This document shows positions 12,062 through 23,900 of a stretch of DNA of 64,000 nucleotides, in pieces. The stretch is from assembly GCF_000801105.2 (NCBI RefSeq), contig NC_079514.1:28296227-28360226 (forward strand), in the 5' to 3' direction. Under the pieces are notes generated by a model. It made no database searches and was not told where the DNA came from. It saw only the letters and a program-made list of their open reading frames with translations. The stretch's first letter is position 1. The number at the start of each line of letters is the position of its first letter. The position numbers and the translations under genes were made by a program. The DNA comes from Raphanus sativus (taxonomy: Eukaryota; Streptophyta; Magnoliopsida; Brassicales; Brassicaceae).

Positions 12062-15000
12062 ATGTCAATTAGTACCAGAAGCAGCAAGGGAGAATTGCTT
12101 TTCTTCTCAGACCCAGCACGTTTGGAACGCTCGATCCGCAAAGAGAAACTCGCAGCACCGACCGATACCACTTATACATCATCGATCGACACTTGTGAAA
12201 GAGAATCGATCGACACATCATCTGCAACATCGGTCGATACCAATCCGCAAGCAACCATGAGCGAGATACTTGTGCTACAAAGGGATGAGAATGGGGACCT
12301 GCATGACCAGGATGGTCATCTGCGTAATGCAGCAGGTCAGAGACTTGATGTCCAGGGGACTGTAATTCCTGACTCCGATACTGATGCTACATGAGCTGTT
12401 ATACCTGTAGATGGGGCTGTTCGACAAAGGACACTGGCTGACTACAACCGTCCAGAGGAATACTATTTTAACAGATCAGCCATTCGTCTACCAGATATCC
12501 AGACACAGAATTTCGAGCTAAATCCAAAGTACTACACGCTCGTGGCACAGATACCTTACTCTGGATTATCTCACGAGCATCTTATGGACCATCTGGAAAG
12601 GTTCGAGGATCTTATTGCTCTTATCTGTATGGATGAAGTCCCTGAGGACTACTTGCTTTGCAAGCTCTTCAAATACTCACTTGTTGGAGAAGCTTCATTT
12701 TGGCTTAAGCAGCTACCACCAGGATCTCTTACATCCTGGACCGACATCCAAAATGCATTCCTGAGAAAATTCTTTGATGAAGCACGGACTGAAGAAATAA
12801 GAGATAAAATTTGGACATTCTCTCAGGGACCTACAGAAGGCTTCAGAAGCTCTTGGGAGAGGTTCAGGAGCTACCAAAAGGACTGTCCACATCATGGTTT
12901 TACGGAGGTTCAGCTGTTGATGAAGTTCTGCAATGGTATTGATGTGCAATATCATGTAATGCTGGACACTGCAAGCGAGGGGAACTTTAGAACAAGGACC
13001 CCAGAGGAAGCTAAGAGACTGATTGAGAGCTTGGCGTCCAGCACCAGTGTCAAAAATCTAGATATACACAGGATAAAATCAGCTGTAAAGGATGACAACA
13101 AGATAATTGAGGCTGAGATTGGTTCTGTACATGAAGTCTCATTTGTGGAGCACGCTATATACCAGGATGAGGATCAATACAATTTAGAAGAGATGGAATT
13201 TATGCTAGAAGAGCGCTTGAAAGAACAGCAGGAGATCACTGAGGAGCTTAATCTGCATTTGGATTCTCTCTGCAAAGAGGTGAATGGAATGATAGACATC
13301 ATCGATACCCGTTTCAAGATGTTGTGCACCCAAATTTCTCAGATTGCAAAAACTGTGAAAAATGAAAATTTTCTTCAAAGGAATGATACTATTCATGCCG
13401 GTACTATTCATCGGAGTACTGTTCACGCGGGTACTGTTCATGCGGGTACTGTTCATCAGAGTACTGTTCATCGAGGTATTGTTCATCCCGCATCGATCGA
13501 CACTGTTCGTCCGATATCGGTCGACACTGTTCATCCCGTATCGGTCGACACTGTTCATCACGGCACTGTTCACTGAAATATTGTTCACCGCGACACTGTT
13601 CATCGCGGTACTGTTCATCGTGACACTGTTCACCCAGAAACTGTTCATCGGGATACTGTTCATCGTGACACTATTCATCCCGACTGGGAAGAGCAACAGG
13701 TCGATTCCAAATGGGATAACTACTTTGGGGAAGTAATCAAACATGAGAAGTTGGAAGAAGAAGGCTTTTTAGTCGAAAGTTGCATGTCCATTGGTAGCTC
13801 GTACTTGTGTCGATCTACACCATCAGCTGAACATCGATCGACACCATTTTTGGGGTCATGCAGTACTGTTCAAATTCAGAGCCACTCAGATTTCGCTGCT
13901 CAACACCCACATCCTCCCATCCCGTACCATGCTAAAACATATGACGTCGAGCAACACAAACAAAACGGCATCGATCGACCTCCACGGGAAAGCATCGATC
14001 GACAGCGGCTCACTACAAATCTAGTGTGTTTACCAGACCCGTATGCCCACGGTTTAAATGCAACTCGCAACCCATCTCAGACGCCAGTTTGCTTAAAGAC
14101 AATGGAGAAGACCAGACAGCAACCTGCAGATGCACCAGACCAAAAGCAATTGACTCTAGTTGAAATTTCTTTCATTGAGAGTGTCGATCGACGACATCCA
14201 CCTGGTATCGATCGACACCAAATGGACGGACATGAATCTGTCATGGAACGGCAGGCAACAAAAGAAGTGATTCAGATTGGGATGAGGTCGAAAGCTAAGA
14301 AACTCTATGTTCCCAAACACCTGAGGAGAGAAGCCAACAAAACTGAACTTGATGGATTTCACAAGAGGGTGAAGAGAGTTCCTAAGGGTATGACTTTTGA
14401 GGAAGCCTATTATAAGTACAGACTTGGTAATTTCTTCAGAGAGAGTAGAGAGACAGAAAAGGACATGGAGATATTATTCAACAAGGTCTGCCGTAAGCCT
14501 AAGAGGACTCTAAAGAAGGAACAAGATCCTGGAAAGTTTCTGATTCCATGCTCTATAAATAACCATGATTTGCCAAACGCCGTCTGCGATACTGGATCTG
14601 CAGTCAGCATCATGGCTATAGACACTGCTGAAGTATTAAGATTAAAGACGGAACCTTCAAAAGATAGTTTTGCTTTCGTTGATAACTCCAAGGCAAACTC
14701 AGTAGGCATGATCAAGAATGTTAAAGTGGAGATAGGAGAATGCACTATTCCTGTGGATTTTCATGTCGTGGAGCTCAAATCAGGCAGGACATCTTCCATT
14801 CTTTTTGGAAGAGCCTTCATGGCTACAGTGGGAGCAGTTTGTGATCTTAAGAAGAATAGGATGTGCCTAACTAATGTTGATGAAAATGTCTTCTATGATC
14901 CTGTGGAGAAGAAGAAAAGTGAAGATTTGATTTCATACATAGAAATGTTTGAAGATCCAGCACTTCTAACATATGCAGATCGCGAGCTTGCAAAATCAGG

Positions 15001-15412
15001 ATCAACATCGATTGACATTCAACTTTCCAGATCGGTCGACAATGAGCCTCACGAATCGACCGATACAGAGCCTGTAGAATCAGTCGACAACATCCAAATT
15101 TCAGAAAAAAACGAGACTGAAAAGTCTAAGTCTGGGGGAAGACCTAGAAAGAGGAAGAAGAAAATGAAAAGGAATATAGATGTATATTCTCTATCACTGG
15201 TCCCTTCTCAGTGTCAGGAGGAAAGTTTTGAGTGTAGAGTGCGCCGCAGAGGAGGTCCAGCTTCTTTTGCTAAGGTTAGAGTGATATCTGATCCAAAAAT
15301 GAGAGACAAAGGGGAAGCGTCTGCAAGAGCTTTCATCAACTGCATTAACCAAATGAGGAAGAGAGACACAGAAACTTGTTTTGGAGCAAGTTCACATCCT
15401 CATCCAGATTAA
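12062..15412 (+). pseudogene. gag-retropepsin polyprotein with two in-frame TGA codons
   Basis: A single frame of 1117 codons runs from ATG 12062 (MSISTRSSKG...) to TAA at 15412, broken only by TGA at 12392-12394 and 13574-13576. The Gag capsid-like region spans about residues 165-330 and includes LERFEDLI, FWLKQLPPGS and FLRKFFDEAR. Residues from about 440 to 545 are a five-residue HxGTV-like repeat. The retropepsin active site, DTGSAVS, is at about residue 843, with a later ILFGRAFM segment that could be the flap/C-terminal part. A Lys/Arg-rich tail follows. A splice-acceptor-like TTTTTCAG precedes the start. Both stops could come from CGA by deamination of methylated CpG. The rest of the frame is open, so decay is recent. 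Confidence 0.75.
13375..13690 (+). repeat. 15-bp coding minisatellite (ACTGTTCATCGNGGT type)
   Basis: About twenty imperfect 15-bp units encode Thr-Val-His-X-X pentads, with ATCGATCGACACT or ATCGGTCGACACT units mixed in. One unit carries the second in-frame TGA (13574). The opposite strand is also open (13205-13744) only because the repeat lacks stops in that frame. Confidence 0.75.
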
Positions 15413-16031
15413 ATCAGACCTCCAAAAGTCAAGCTAATGACTAAAAATAAGCGCTGAGTGGGAGGCAACCCACTGTTAGGTTTGTTTTACATTTGGTTTT
15501 ATTTTCATATACTACTGATTTTTGTTTTTAATTATTGCAGGTAAAAAAAAAAGAGATGAACAGTACGCCCGACACTGTAGCAACAGTGCCGAGCGATACT
15601 GTAGCGAGGACATCGATCGATACTGTAGCAAGCAAATCGATCGACACTGTAGCAGAGTTACTGTAGCAGAATCACTGTAGCAACGCTACTGTAGCAGAGT
15701 CACTGTTCATCCGAAAAAAATATATAATAATTTGGTTTTATATTTATCTATTACTGTTTGTTTTAGTGTTTTATATATCAGGAAATCAAAAGGAATGATC
15801 CAAGGAAGAAACTTGATCTACCAACATCGACCTATGACTGCGCAGCATTGGTCGACAGAGCATCACTTGCATCGATCGATCGCCACTTAATTGTGTTGAT
15901 CGATAGAGCATCAAGAGTATCGATCGTCACTTAACTGTGTTGGTCAATATTCACATCAAAGTTAGGTATACTGTTTTTCCTTATTAATTATTGTCCTTAT
16001 GATTTATTCTTCCACCAATCTTAGACTGTAT

Positions 16032-16067
16032 AACACTGGTAACAGTGTTGTTTAAGTCTAGGGGAGG
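16032..16067 (+). promoter_or_regulatory. Hairpin/purine module 1
   Basis: The perfect stem AACACTG / CAGTGTT (16032-16038, 16043-16049) has a GTAA loop of GNRA type. TTTAAGTCTAGGGGAGG follows at 16051-16067. The purine run resembles the real PPT at 17684 but no LTR follows. Confidence 0.6.
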
Positions 16068-16295
16068 TCGTACTAATATTATAATTTAGATTAGCTATTT
16101 AGAAAAGGTACCCGAGTAAACGATTGCCATAATATCGACCGACGAGAAGAAGTCGATATCGATCGACATAACCAAATATGCCACGACTGATGACAAAACA
16201 TTTACATCGATCAGCATCTATTCCGGTCAGGTATTTCGTTCTAACTTGTTAAATTGAGTACTTATGGTTTATTTCTCACCAATCTCCGACTTGAT

Positions 16296-16330
16296 AACAC
16301 TGTTATAGTGTTATTTAAGTCTGGGGGAGT
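16296..16330 (+). promoter_or_regulatory. Hairpin/purine module 2
   Basis: The stem AACACT / AGTGTT (16296-16301, 16307-16312) has loop GTTAT. It is followed by TTTAAGTCTGGGGGAGT with the same spacing as module 1. Confidence 0.6.
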
Positions 16331-16665
16331 TCTACTGATATTGTGTTTTAGTTTTGAAAAAAAAAAAAAATTTAAAAAACAGATCAAAGTGTAGACGATT
16401 GCTCATCACATCGCCCGATGAGACCAGATCGATATCGATCGCCAGCACTTCATATCAAACGAACGATTGTCTCTTCATTGTGTCAAACGATCTCTCTAGC
16501 CATCGACTGATAAGACCATGTCGATATCGTTCGACAGCGCTTCATCTTCAACGATCGATTGATACTTCATTGTGTCGATCAACACAGACATCAGCAAGCT
16601 GGTATATCGTTCTAAATTGTTAACTTTCTTAATTATGCTTTATGTTTTTCATACCACCGACTGTG

Positions 16666-16700
16666 TTACACTGGGACAGTGTAATTTAAGTCTGGGGGAA
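16666..16700 (+). promoter_or_regulatory. Hairpin/purine module 3
   Basis: The stem TTACACTG / CAGTGTAA (16666-16673, 16677-16684) has loop GGA, which is GGGA in the minus copy. TTTAAGTCTGGGGGAA follows. The outer stem pairs differ from module 1 on both sides, a compensatory pattern. Confidence 0.6.
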
Positions 16701-17657
16701 TTACTAACGATTATCTACTTTATGAGTCTTATTTAAAACATTTTCAAAAAAGTTTTTATTGAGTCAAGAAGGGGATATAATCTTAATCGATTTATTACTT
16801 GTCATCTAACCACTCTTTAGACCAGTCTTAGATTTACTGACTGCAGAAGTACTAGAGATACTAAAGTGGATCAACCTGTCAACTATGTTTGCTCTTGCTG
16901 AAATTGTTTGAAGGAACCAAAGCTGACCTCCAACCTAATATTGACATTACTAGCTTGTCTTGGGGCTTGGTATACAAAGGATCATAATCCTCTTGCAAGT
17001 CTGGAAGGTAAAAAGTCTGTGTGTTTCTGGTTCCCTTCCTTCTCTCTCTTCGGCATCTCAAGATCTAAGTTTATAAAGAAAAGATTGATATGACTTCTTG
17101 AGAGGCAGATGGGTAGGAGTGTCTCCTGCGACCCCATTATTCTAAATCTCAAGGATGATCACACATTGTGGAAACGAGGGATAGGTAAATTACCTGAGAC
17201 CCCATTATTCGCTACACTTTGTCAAAATGTATGAGTTACAAATGCAAATGTCAATGAGATAGACTAGATGACCTTTGTGGCATCAAAACCTATTGACATT
17301 GAAACTAATAAGAGATCCAGAGAAGAGAGATGAGGGAAGAAAAGGATCAGAGAAGACTACCTGTGTGTTCAGAAACTTGTTTGAGTTGAATCCATGTGTC
17401 CTTTGATCGATACTCCCAAGGTAAAGCCTACACTTTTATTTTTATGCAAGAAATGAGGTTAGTAGAGGGGATTGTCAGACAAGATCTGTTAGTTTGTGGA
17501 ACTAGTGGAATTTGTTTGCTATACTATGATATTGTATAATGTGCTTCTAAGGTTAGGATATTTAGGTTTGCACTACTAGAGAGATGATGAACTGAGTTTT
17601 TAAAATCCTTCGAGTCCCTGCTGTTTTCAAACCTCTTTCAGAGAGACTGTCTGTTGG

Positions 17658-17697
17658 TTTTGCTTGAAGACAAGCAAAAGGATAAGTCTGGGGGAGT
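17658..17697 (+). promoter_or_regulatory. Hairpin plus true polypurine tract
   Basis: A perfect 9-bp stem TTTTGCTTG / CAAGCAAAA (17658-17666, 17671-17679) with loop AAGA precedes TAAGTCTGGGGGAG, which abuts the 3' LTR. The purine tract is the expected plus-strand primer. The stem is identical in the minus copy, with loop AGGA. Confidence 0.75.
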
Positions 17698-18868
17698 TGT
17701 TTTAGATACTATACCATGGATTTTACCCATTTTTACCCATGGTATATAAGTGTTTTAGATACTATTTAATATGTATTGGAGTCTATTTAGAGTATTTACA
17801 GGTTCAGGGACGATTTGGAGAAATATGGTGATTTTGGTGCCTTTTGGAGTCTTTCGCAGTGCAGAACTGCACAGACGCTTCAGATGTTTAGCTCTCGATG
17901 GAGACCTTTCCACCGTTGGATTTAGCCCATCTTTTGACACAAGATATTGCTTTGAGTTAGCTTTCCGATGCCACCGGTCTAAGGTCAATCCGCATCCTGT
18001 AGCAGAAGTTATGCTCGTTTTACTGAAGAGTGATCAGTCTGCCTCGCGAGAGGAAGCTGTCGAGGAGAGGATTGTATGTCGATCGATGCAACAGAGTGCA
18101 TGTCGATCGACAGGGACATCAGAACGTGGGCTGAGTATATTTCATGATCTACTGAAGCCCAGGAGTCACCACAAAGTTACCAAAATACCCTTGACGACCA
18201 GAAACCCTATTTATGTTATTTCTAAGCCACTGTTGACGGCTACGCTTTCTACGCTTTCTTTTGATTCATTGTTCTTAGTTTAGGAGAGAAGAGAGGAACT
18301 CCTTCAGAGTCCTCTTGGAACTCCTTTGGTTTTTATATCTATTATATTGCAATGTCATCTACTCATCTATGATTTCTGTAACAACTATCATGTCTGAGTA
18401 GATCCACCTGTTAGGTTTAGGGTTCAGATAGGTTATAAGGGATTAGCCCCAAATATAGAATTGCTAAGTTGTGGTATTAATCATTGAGACTGTTCTTAAT
18501 GCTTGTTCTTGAGTAATTAACCTGAACTTGATCATAGAATCATTAGGCACAAGCGAGAGCTTGGTCTCTTATCTGACTTGTCTTCTCTGATCTAGGATTG
18601 CTAGATAACAGCGAGAGCTGGTTTAGAAACCCTAGCGAACATATATTCAACCCGCGCATTAAGCCTACTAGAAGCGCGTCGATCGATATCCCGACAGGTG
18701 AATCGATCGACGAAGCGAAAGGTGTATCGATCGATACTCCTATAGAGTCATCGATCGACACTTTCTAATTGATCATCCTGACAGGTGAGATCATTGGATC
18801 TAGTAATAGATACCCTATACAACGAGAGTTGATATGTTATTCTTATAGTTGAGTTCTATAATATCACA
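17698..18868 (+). repeat. 3' LTR, truncated at its 3' end
   Basis: It matches 10481-11651 closely. It starts TGTTTTAGATACTATACC instead of TGATATACC; the extra bases copy the TGTTTTAGATACTAT found about 50 bases into the same LTR. Homology stops after ATATCACA at 18868, so the last 290 bases and the TSD are missing. Confidence 0.8.
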
Positions 18869-20737
18869 TTATATTTTTAACGTTAATCATATATTTAAAT
18901 GTTTAAGACATGAAAGTCACTAAAGAGCGCTTTCAAACTATGAGAACTTCTAATCGAATCGTTATCTAAATTGAAATTCACAAAAGTAGTGGGGTAGATT
19001 AAAAAAGTATCTAATAAATTATGAGTTCAATACATCTTGTTTAGGAGAAAGACATATATTCCTTGCTCATTATCAGAACAGAATCCTTTCCAGTGGATTA
19101 GAATTTGACTCAGATTTGCTTAATCCCCTATTTCAACAATAATTTCATAATTTACATGTTATAATTAATTAATTGTTTAAAACCGTATGTATTTGTCACT
19201 TCTTATTATATATTTATCTTAATGTATATGTATTTAGCAAAATAAATTATTCATGAGAAAACATATTTGAAAATTATTTTGTATTTAATTTACGGTAAAT
19301 TCTGATCCACCATTCAAAGCTGGATTTCCTTTTACAAATATTTTTATGCTTATTTGTTTTAAATAATATATTATTGTATTTTAGTTTATAGACATGTATT
19401 ATATAGTTTGCAATTTTAAACCATTATGTCATCATACTTAAAATAAAAAGATATCATCACTAAAATAGTTACAAAGATTTTATATTATTAACTTTAATGA
19501 AATACATATTAATTTTTATACATATTTTATAGTTTGTTAATGTTAACCCGTCTTACCAACGTATTAGATTTTATTTTTGAACATAAATATTTTATAGTTA
19601 CGAAAATAAAATATATTAAATATATAAATTTATCAATTTAATAAAATGTTATTATTTAATATATAAGATATTATAAAAAGAAAAATATAAATATGACTAA
19701 AAACAAAAATATAAAAATTTAATTTCTAAAATCCATTCACCATATAATGAAATAATAAAAATATTGACTAATTTTAAAAAAAAAATAATTTAAAATATAT
19801 AGATATAATATTTAATATTCATTTTAGTATAATATTTATAAGGTCATATTAAAACATATACTTATATTAAAAATAAATAAAACCAGTAAAATATACTACT
19901 GATAAACTAGTTAAAAGTGATCTCAAATATATTTATATTACTATATATATTTTAATAGCACCCAAATCATAAACATTGAAAAACAAAACCGTTGATAAAT
20001 CTAGTGTAAGAAAACTAATAATAACTAAAAGTAGGAAGCAATATACTGTATATACACATAATATCTCTATTGCAGGTTTTAAATATAAAAACAGATAAGG
20101 GATTTAATATTTAAAATACCAACAGTATTTGGGTTAAAAAAGAAAACTCAATTTCTAATTAGGTTTAGCTGAAGTAATTAAAAATTAAACAATTTAAAGG
20201 GGATTGTAGTAAAACCCTTACCTCTAAAAACATGAAAACATGATCAGCCGGTATTTGATTAGAAAAATGAAATAAAAAAAACTTAGAACTATCACGAATG
20301 AAACAAAGAAAACAATTTTCCTAAGAAATCAAACTAATAATAATAAATTAAAGGTTACAAAAACAAAAATAACTAATTGTTTCTTTGTTGATATTGCCGG
20401 TAGTAATTTTACTATCCACGAACATTTTCGAACACAAAAAAAGAGATATATATATATATATATATATAATAGAGAAAGAAAAAAAAATATAGGGAATAGA
20501 TTGCAACAAGTTTTTGATTTGACAAGTTTTGAGTGACGAATTTTGATTGAAAAATATTTAAATATTAAAACATAATATGAGGAAGAAAATTATATCTTAA
20601 GTTGTTTGCAACAATTTTCTGATAAGACATCCTAGTATAGATATTTATATATTAAATATATATTTTCTCTCTAATTCATAAAAAGTGTCACTTAGATATA
20701 TTTTACGTGTATTAAAAATGATAAAATATACAAATGT
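18869..20737. other. AT-rich interval without genes
   Basis: I see no coding sequence. There is a weak Helitron-end-like hairpin near 19300-19335 (TCTGATCCACC...GCTGGATT), a (TA)n tract at about 20447-20467, and generic AT-rich DNA. Any remainder of the lost TR-GAG LTR end is not visible here. Confidence 0.5.
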
Positions 20738-20909
20738 CGTTTTGAGTAAAGAATAAAAAAGAAGAGAAGAGAGGAATTGGTGTGTTTTATTTATTGAGTA
20801 ATGTATCCTTTATATATGAATACAATAGCTTGGAGACAAAGTCTAACTTGAATGGGGAACAAGTATATCTAGGACTTTCTATATGGACATCACTACAATA
20901 TTTATAACA
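20738..20909 (-). repeat. 3' LTR of copia B (172 bp)
   Basis: It matches 31973-32145 over its full length with scattered changes. The terminal CA is CG here. It is followed on the plus side by CTTCCCTTTGATG, the complement of the purine tract. Confidence 0.85.
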
Positions 20910-23900
20910 CTTCCCTTTGATGTCCAATATGTCGAAGTGCTTTCAAAAACGCCGTAGATGCTGCCTCGTTAAAAAACTTATCATGAAAACCCAATAGGAA
21001 AAACCATGGCTAAGGGAAAAAGAGTCCAGCGCGTAATGACTTCCCCTCATGTATACATTCGTCAAGATCTCTGAGATAATGCAACCTGATCAGGTGAACT
21101 AACTTCTTGAAAGTAGCATCGGGTAACGCCTTGTGAAAAATCAGCCAAATTTCCACTTCAACCAACTTGTATGACACGAACATCGCCACTCGTTCTATGC
21201 TCTGATCTTTTACTTCACTTTTCTTGATCTCAAAGACTTTAGATCAATGATAGACTTTAACTTTGAAATTATAATAATCCTTTTGGATGTCTATTATTTA
21301 TGTGTTCTTTATTGCCTTGTTAAAACCTTTTCATGGGAAAACCTATAGGATAAAAACCATGATAAGAAAAAAGAGTACTACCATACACATTTTCATATTT
21401 CTTCCCCTGAAAGCAATATCTTCAGGATATGCATTCCAATCAAATAAATTTCCTTTGAAATTAGAATATCATAATAAACTCTTTCTATTAGAGTATTCAA
21501 GATCTATGGACTTCTGGTCCACAATTCTCATTTGATAGCGCTAATAATTTTTTGGTCTATTTAGACTTCAAGCCAAACATCTTACATACAGTCTTCTGGA
21601 AATTCGCCTCGTACATACGAGTTATTCATTCATAACTATAAAAGTTATTATTATGACTTTCTTTCTTGTCATATGAAATTACATCTTTCAGTTATGAAAG
21701 AGAATAATAACTTGCTTAAATAACTTATGGCAAGGGACGTGTATGGCTTTAGTTCCAATACCTTATGGTCTAAACATATCCATAAGACTATCCGACTTAG
21801 TATGGCTTGCCATATCAAGGCGCCAATCATATCAATACAGTGTACTTTTGGTCGGATGTGCATAAGCCTTAATGGTACTTATGTAAAGCCTTTAGCAATG
21901 CCATATCCATTTGGATTCGACCAGCCATTCTTCTGATCACTTTCTTGGACCATTATGGTTCCCTTTTATCCATTGATAATATCATAAGCGTTCGTGCTTA
22001 CGTTGCAGTCCTACAGTGTAATCTTATTACTTAAACATCGCAGTCCAACTTTTCTTTGATGGCGTCTCATGACCATCTTTACCATTTGCTATATCTTTAA
22101 ACTATGCATAATGATAGTTGATACCTCAAAACCATATCATGTTTTGGGTTGGCATATTATTCATCTCTCATGGATGATTGGACTGGAATAGAACCGGATA
22201 TGACATTTGATTGTATGGTCTTTGGCGTTAGCCTTAATGGTTCTCTTTGTCTTTCTTTGTGATCATCTTATATGTCACTTAAGGCGTGATGATCTCAGTC
22301 ATACACATGTCCACGGCTATGGTCTTTGCTGCAAGTCATTGCAGTCTTATCATATGTAAAACATAGCATGTTTTAATTATGGTACTTAAGGACCAGTCAT
22401 ATATATGATCATCTTAAAATATTTAAGAATCTTTTAAGATAACATCTCTTATTCTAGATGTCTAGTTTGGAACACATAACAATGTAGTCTTTTCAAGATC
22501 TTTCTTCCAAACAAACAATTTGTTATAACTCTTCAAGAGTTTGAATTTTATTCAAATCAATGATTCTATTGATTTATAATATCTTGATAAATACAAATGG
22601 ATGTACTGATTAACTTCTAATATTTCACATATCCCATAAAACATATTTCGATCGAATAGCTAGAGTTCCTGGGAACATGATTTTGATATCATCAATCCTT
22701 CAAGGATTATATATCTTAGGGATTATCAGTTTCCAATGGGTTGTATAGTTCAAGTTCTTCTTTTATTGCCAGACTAGTAAGAAACTTGAAAGTAGTTGCA
22801 TCTACCATATGAGACTATGTCTCTTCACAATCAATTTCATATTGATCTTACTTTGGTGCAACCACATTTCTATCCCATTTATTTTACACTTACTAGTGTA
22901 TGGACTACTAGCCCAAATACATCTCTCTTTCACAAGAATTTGTATCTTTGTCTATTACTTCTTTATGATTTGACCAATCATTTCTGTGTGTACACTTTTC
23001 AATAGACTTTATTTCATTTATCATATCAACTGCTACTTTGCATGCATAAATATCTACGACGTCGATTTGCTTATGGGTTCCATTTTATTTCATACATGAC
23101 ATAACTTATTGAGATCTCTTTTCATTGTCTCAGGTACCTGAATTTTCTTTCAGTAAAGTTAATGTCTCTTCTAGAGATTATTCAAAACTCTTATTCCTCT
23201 TGACCATTATTAATTTATGCTCCTTTTCGTATAAGAGGATTTTTATCTTTGGAACCAATATGTCTACTACGTTTCAGGCGTAACTCGCAGTTTGATATTA
23301 TTCTTCTGGAACATTAATTCTTATTTAGAGCATTTATAGCTGGTATATGTGACTTCGTCACAATATATTAGGGTCATTAGTTGCTTTTGGCAACTGATTT
23401 ACTAAGCTATAGAATTATCTTTTGAACTTCTGATTCACTTTCTCTTTAGTCTGAGGATCAATGATAATTCATTTCAACTTGTTTTCTTTTCCAGCTTTTT
23501 ATTTTCTCCTACTTATGTTGGAAATACTAATTTAGTTTTTAACATCCATATCGAGCCTTATTTATATCCTTCGGGGATGGCTCTAGATGCTTAAGTATCA
23601 ATGGAGATTCATATTCAACATATATTACCAACATGATTTGAAAACTCATCTTAACTAAAGCTTTGTGGTGGAGCAACTGGGCACATCCAACATTCTTAGA
23701 TGAAAATGGTTGGTTTCTGACCCAATACCAATGATGGGGAGAATTAATGATTACTTTTTAGCTTGATGCGAATTAGTATTGCTTAAAATATTTAACACTT
23801 ATCCAAGTGAATTTGTTGTATTCGTCAAAGACTTAAGACGTGAATTCACCAATATTATAAAGATGCATAGTGGGTGATCAGTCCACCAACATCTCCTTTA

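Larger units (their letters stand above)
15413..17697 (+). other. 3' non-coding region of the TR-GAG element
   Basis: This 2.3-kb stretch has no credible protein. It starts with a hairpin-forming GAGTGGGAGGCAACCCACTG just after the gag stop, a sequence common after gag/pol in Athila and Tat relatives. At 15575-15720 many short ACTGTAGCA repeats are mixed with ATCGATCGACAC. Three hairpin/purine modules follow, then sequence that also reads in reverse in the minus copy (16879-17061 against 2762-3034), then the PPT. Autonomous Athila elements place an env-like frame in this position; none is seen here. Confidence 0.6.
10481..18868 (+). mobile_element. TR-GAG-like, Athila-related non-autonomous LTR retrotransposon
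   Basis: The order is 5' LTR (10481-11942), tRNA-Asp type PBS (11947-11964), gag-retropepsin frame (12062-15412), 2.3 kb of non-coding DNA with hairpin/purine modules, PPT (17684-17696) and a 3' LTR that stops at 18868. I find no reverse transcriptase, RNase H or integrase motif in any frame, so replication would need an autonomous partner. The known plant TR-GAG class has this layout. The LTRs agree closely over their shared 1.16 kb. A palindromic motif ATCGATCGAC(AC) recurs in the LTR, the coding region and the 3' non-coding region. The flank of the 5' LTR and the truncated 3' end give no matching target duplication. Confidence 0.8.

Noticed and set aside
13205..13744. 179-codon minus-strand ORF (MNS-rich)
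   Set aside because: It is the shadow of the 15-bp Gag repeat on the other strand, with no independent coding signal.
19300..19335. Possible Helitron 3' hairpin
   Set aside because: The stem is badly mismatched, there is no CTAG end and no 5' partner.
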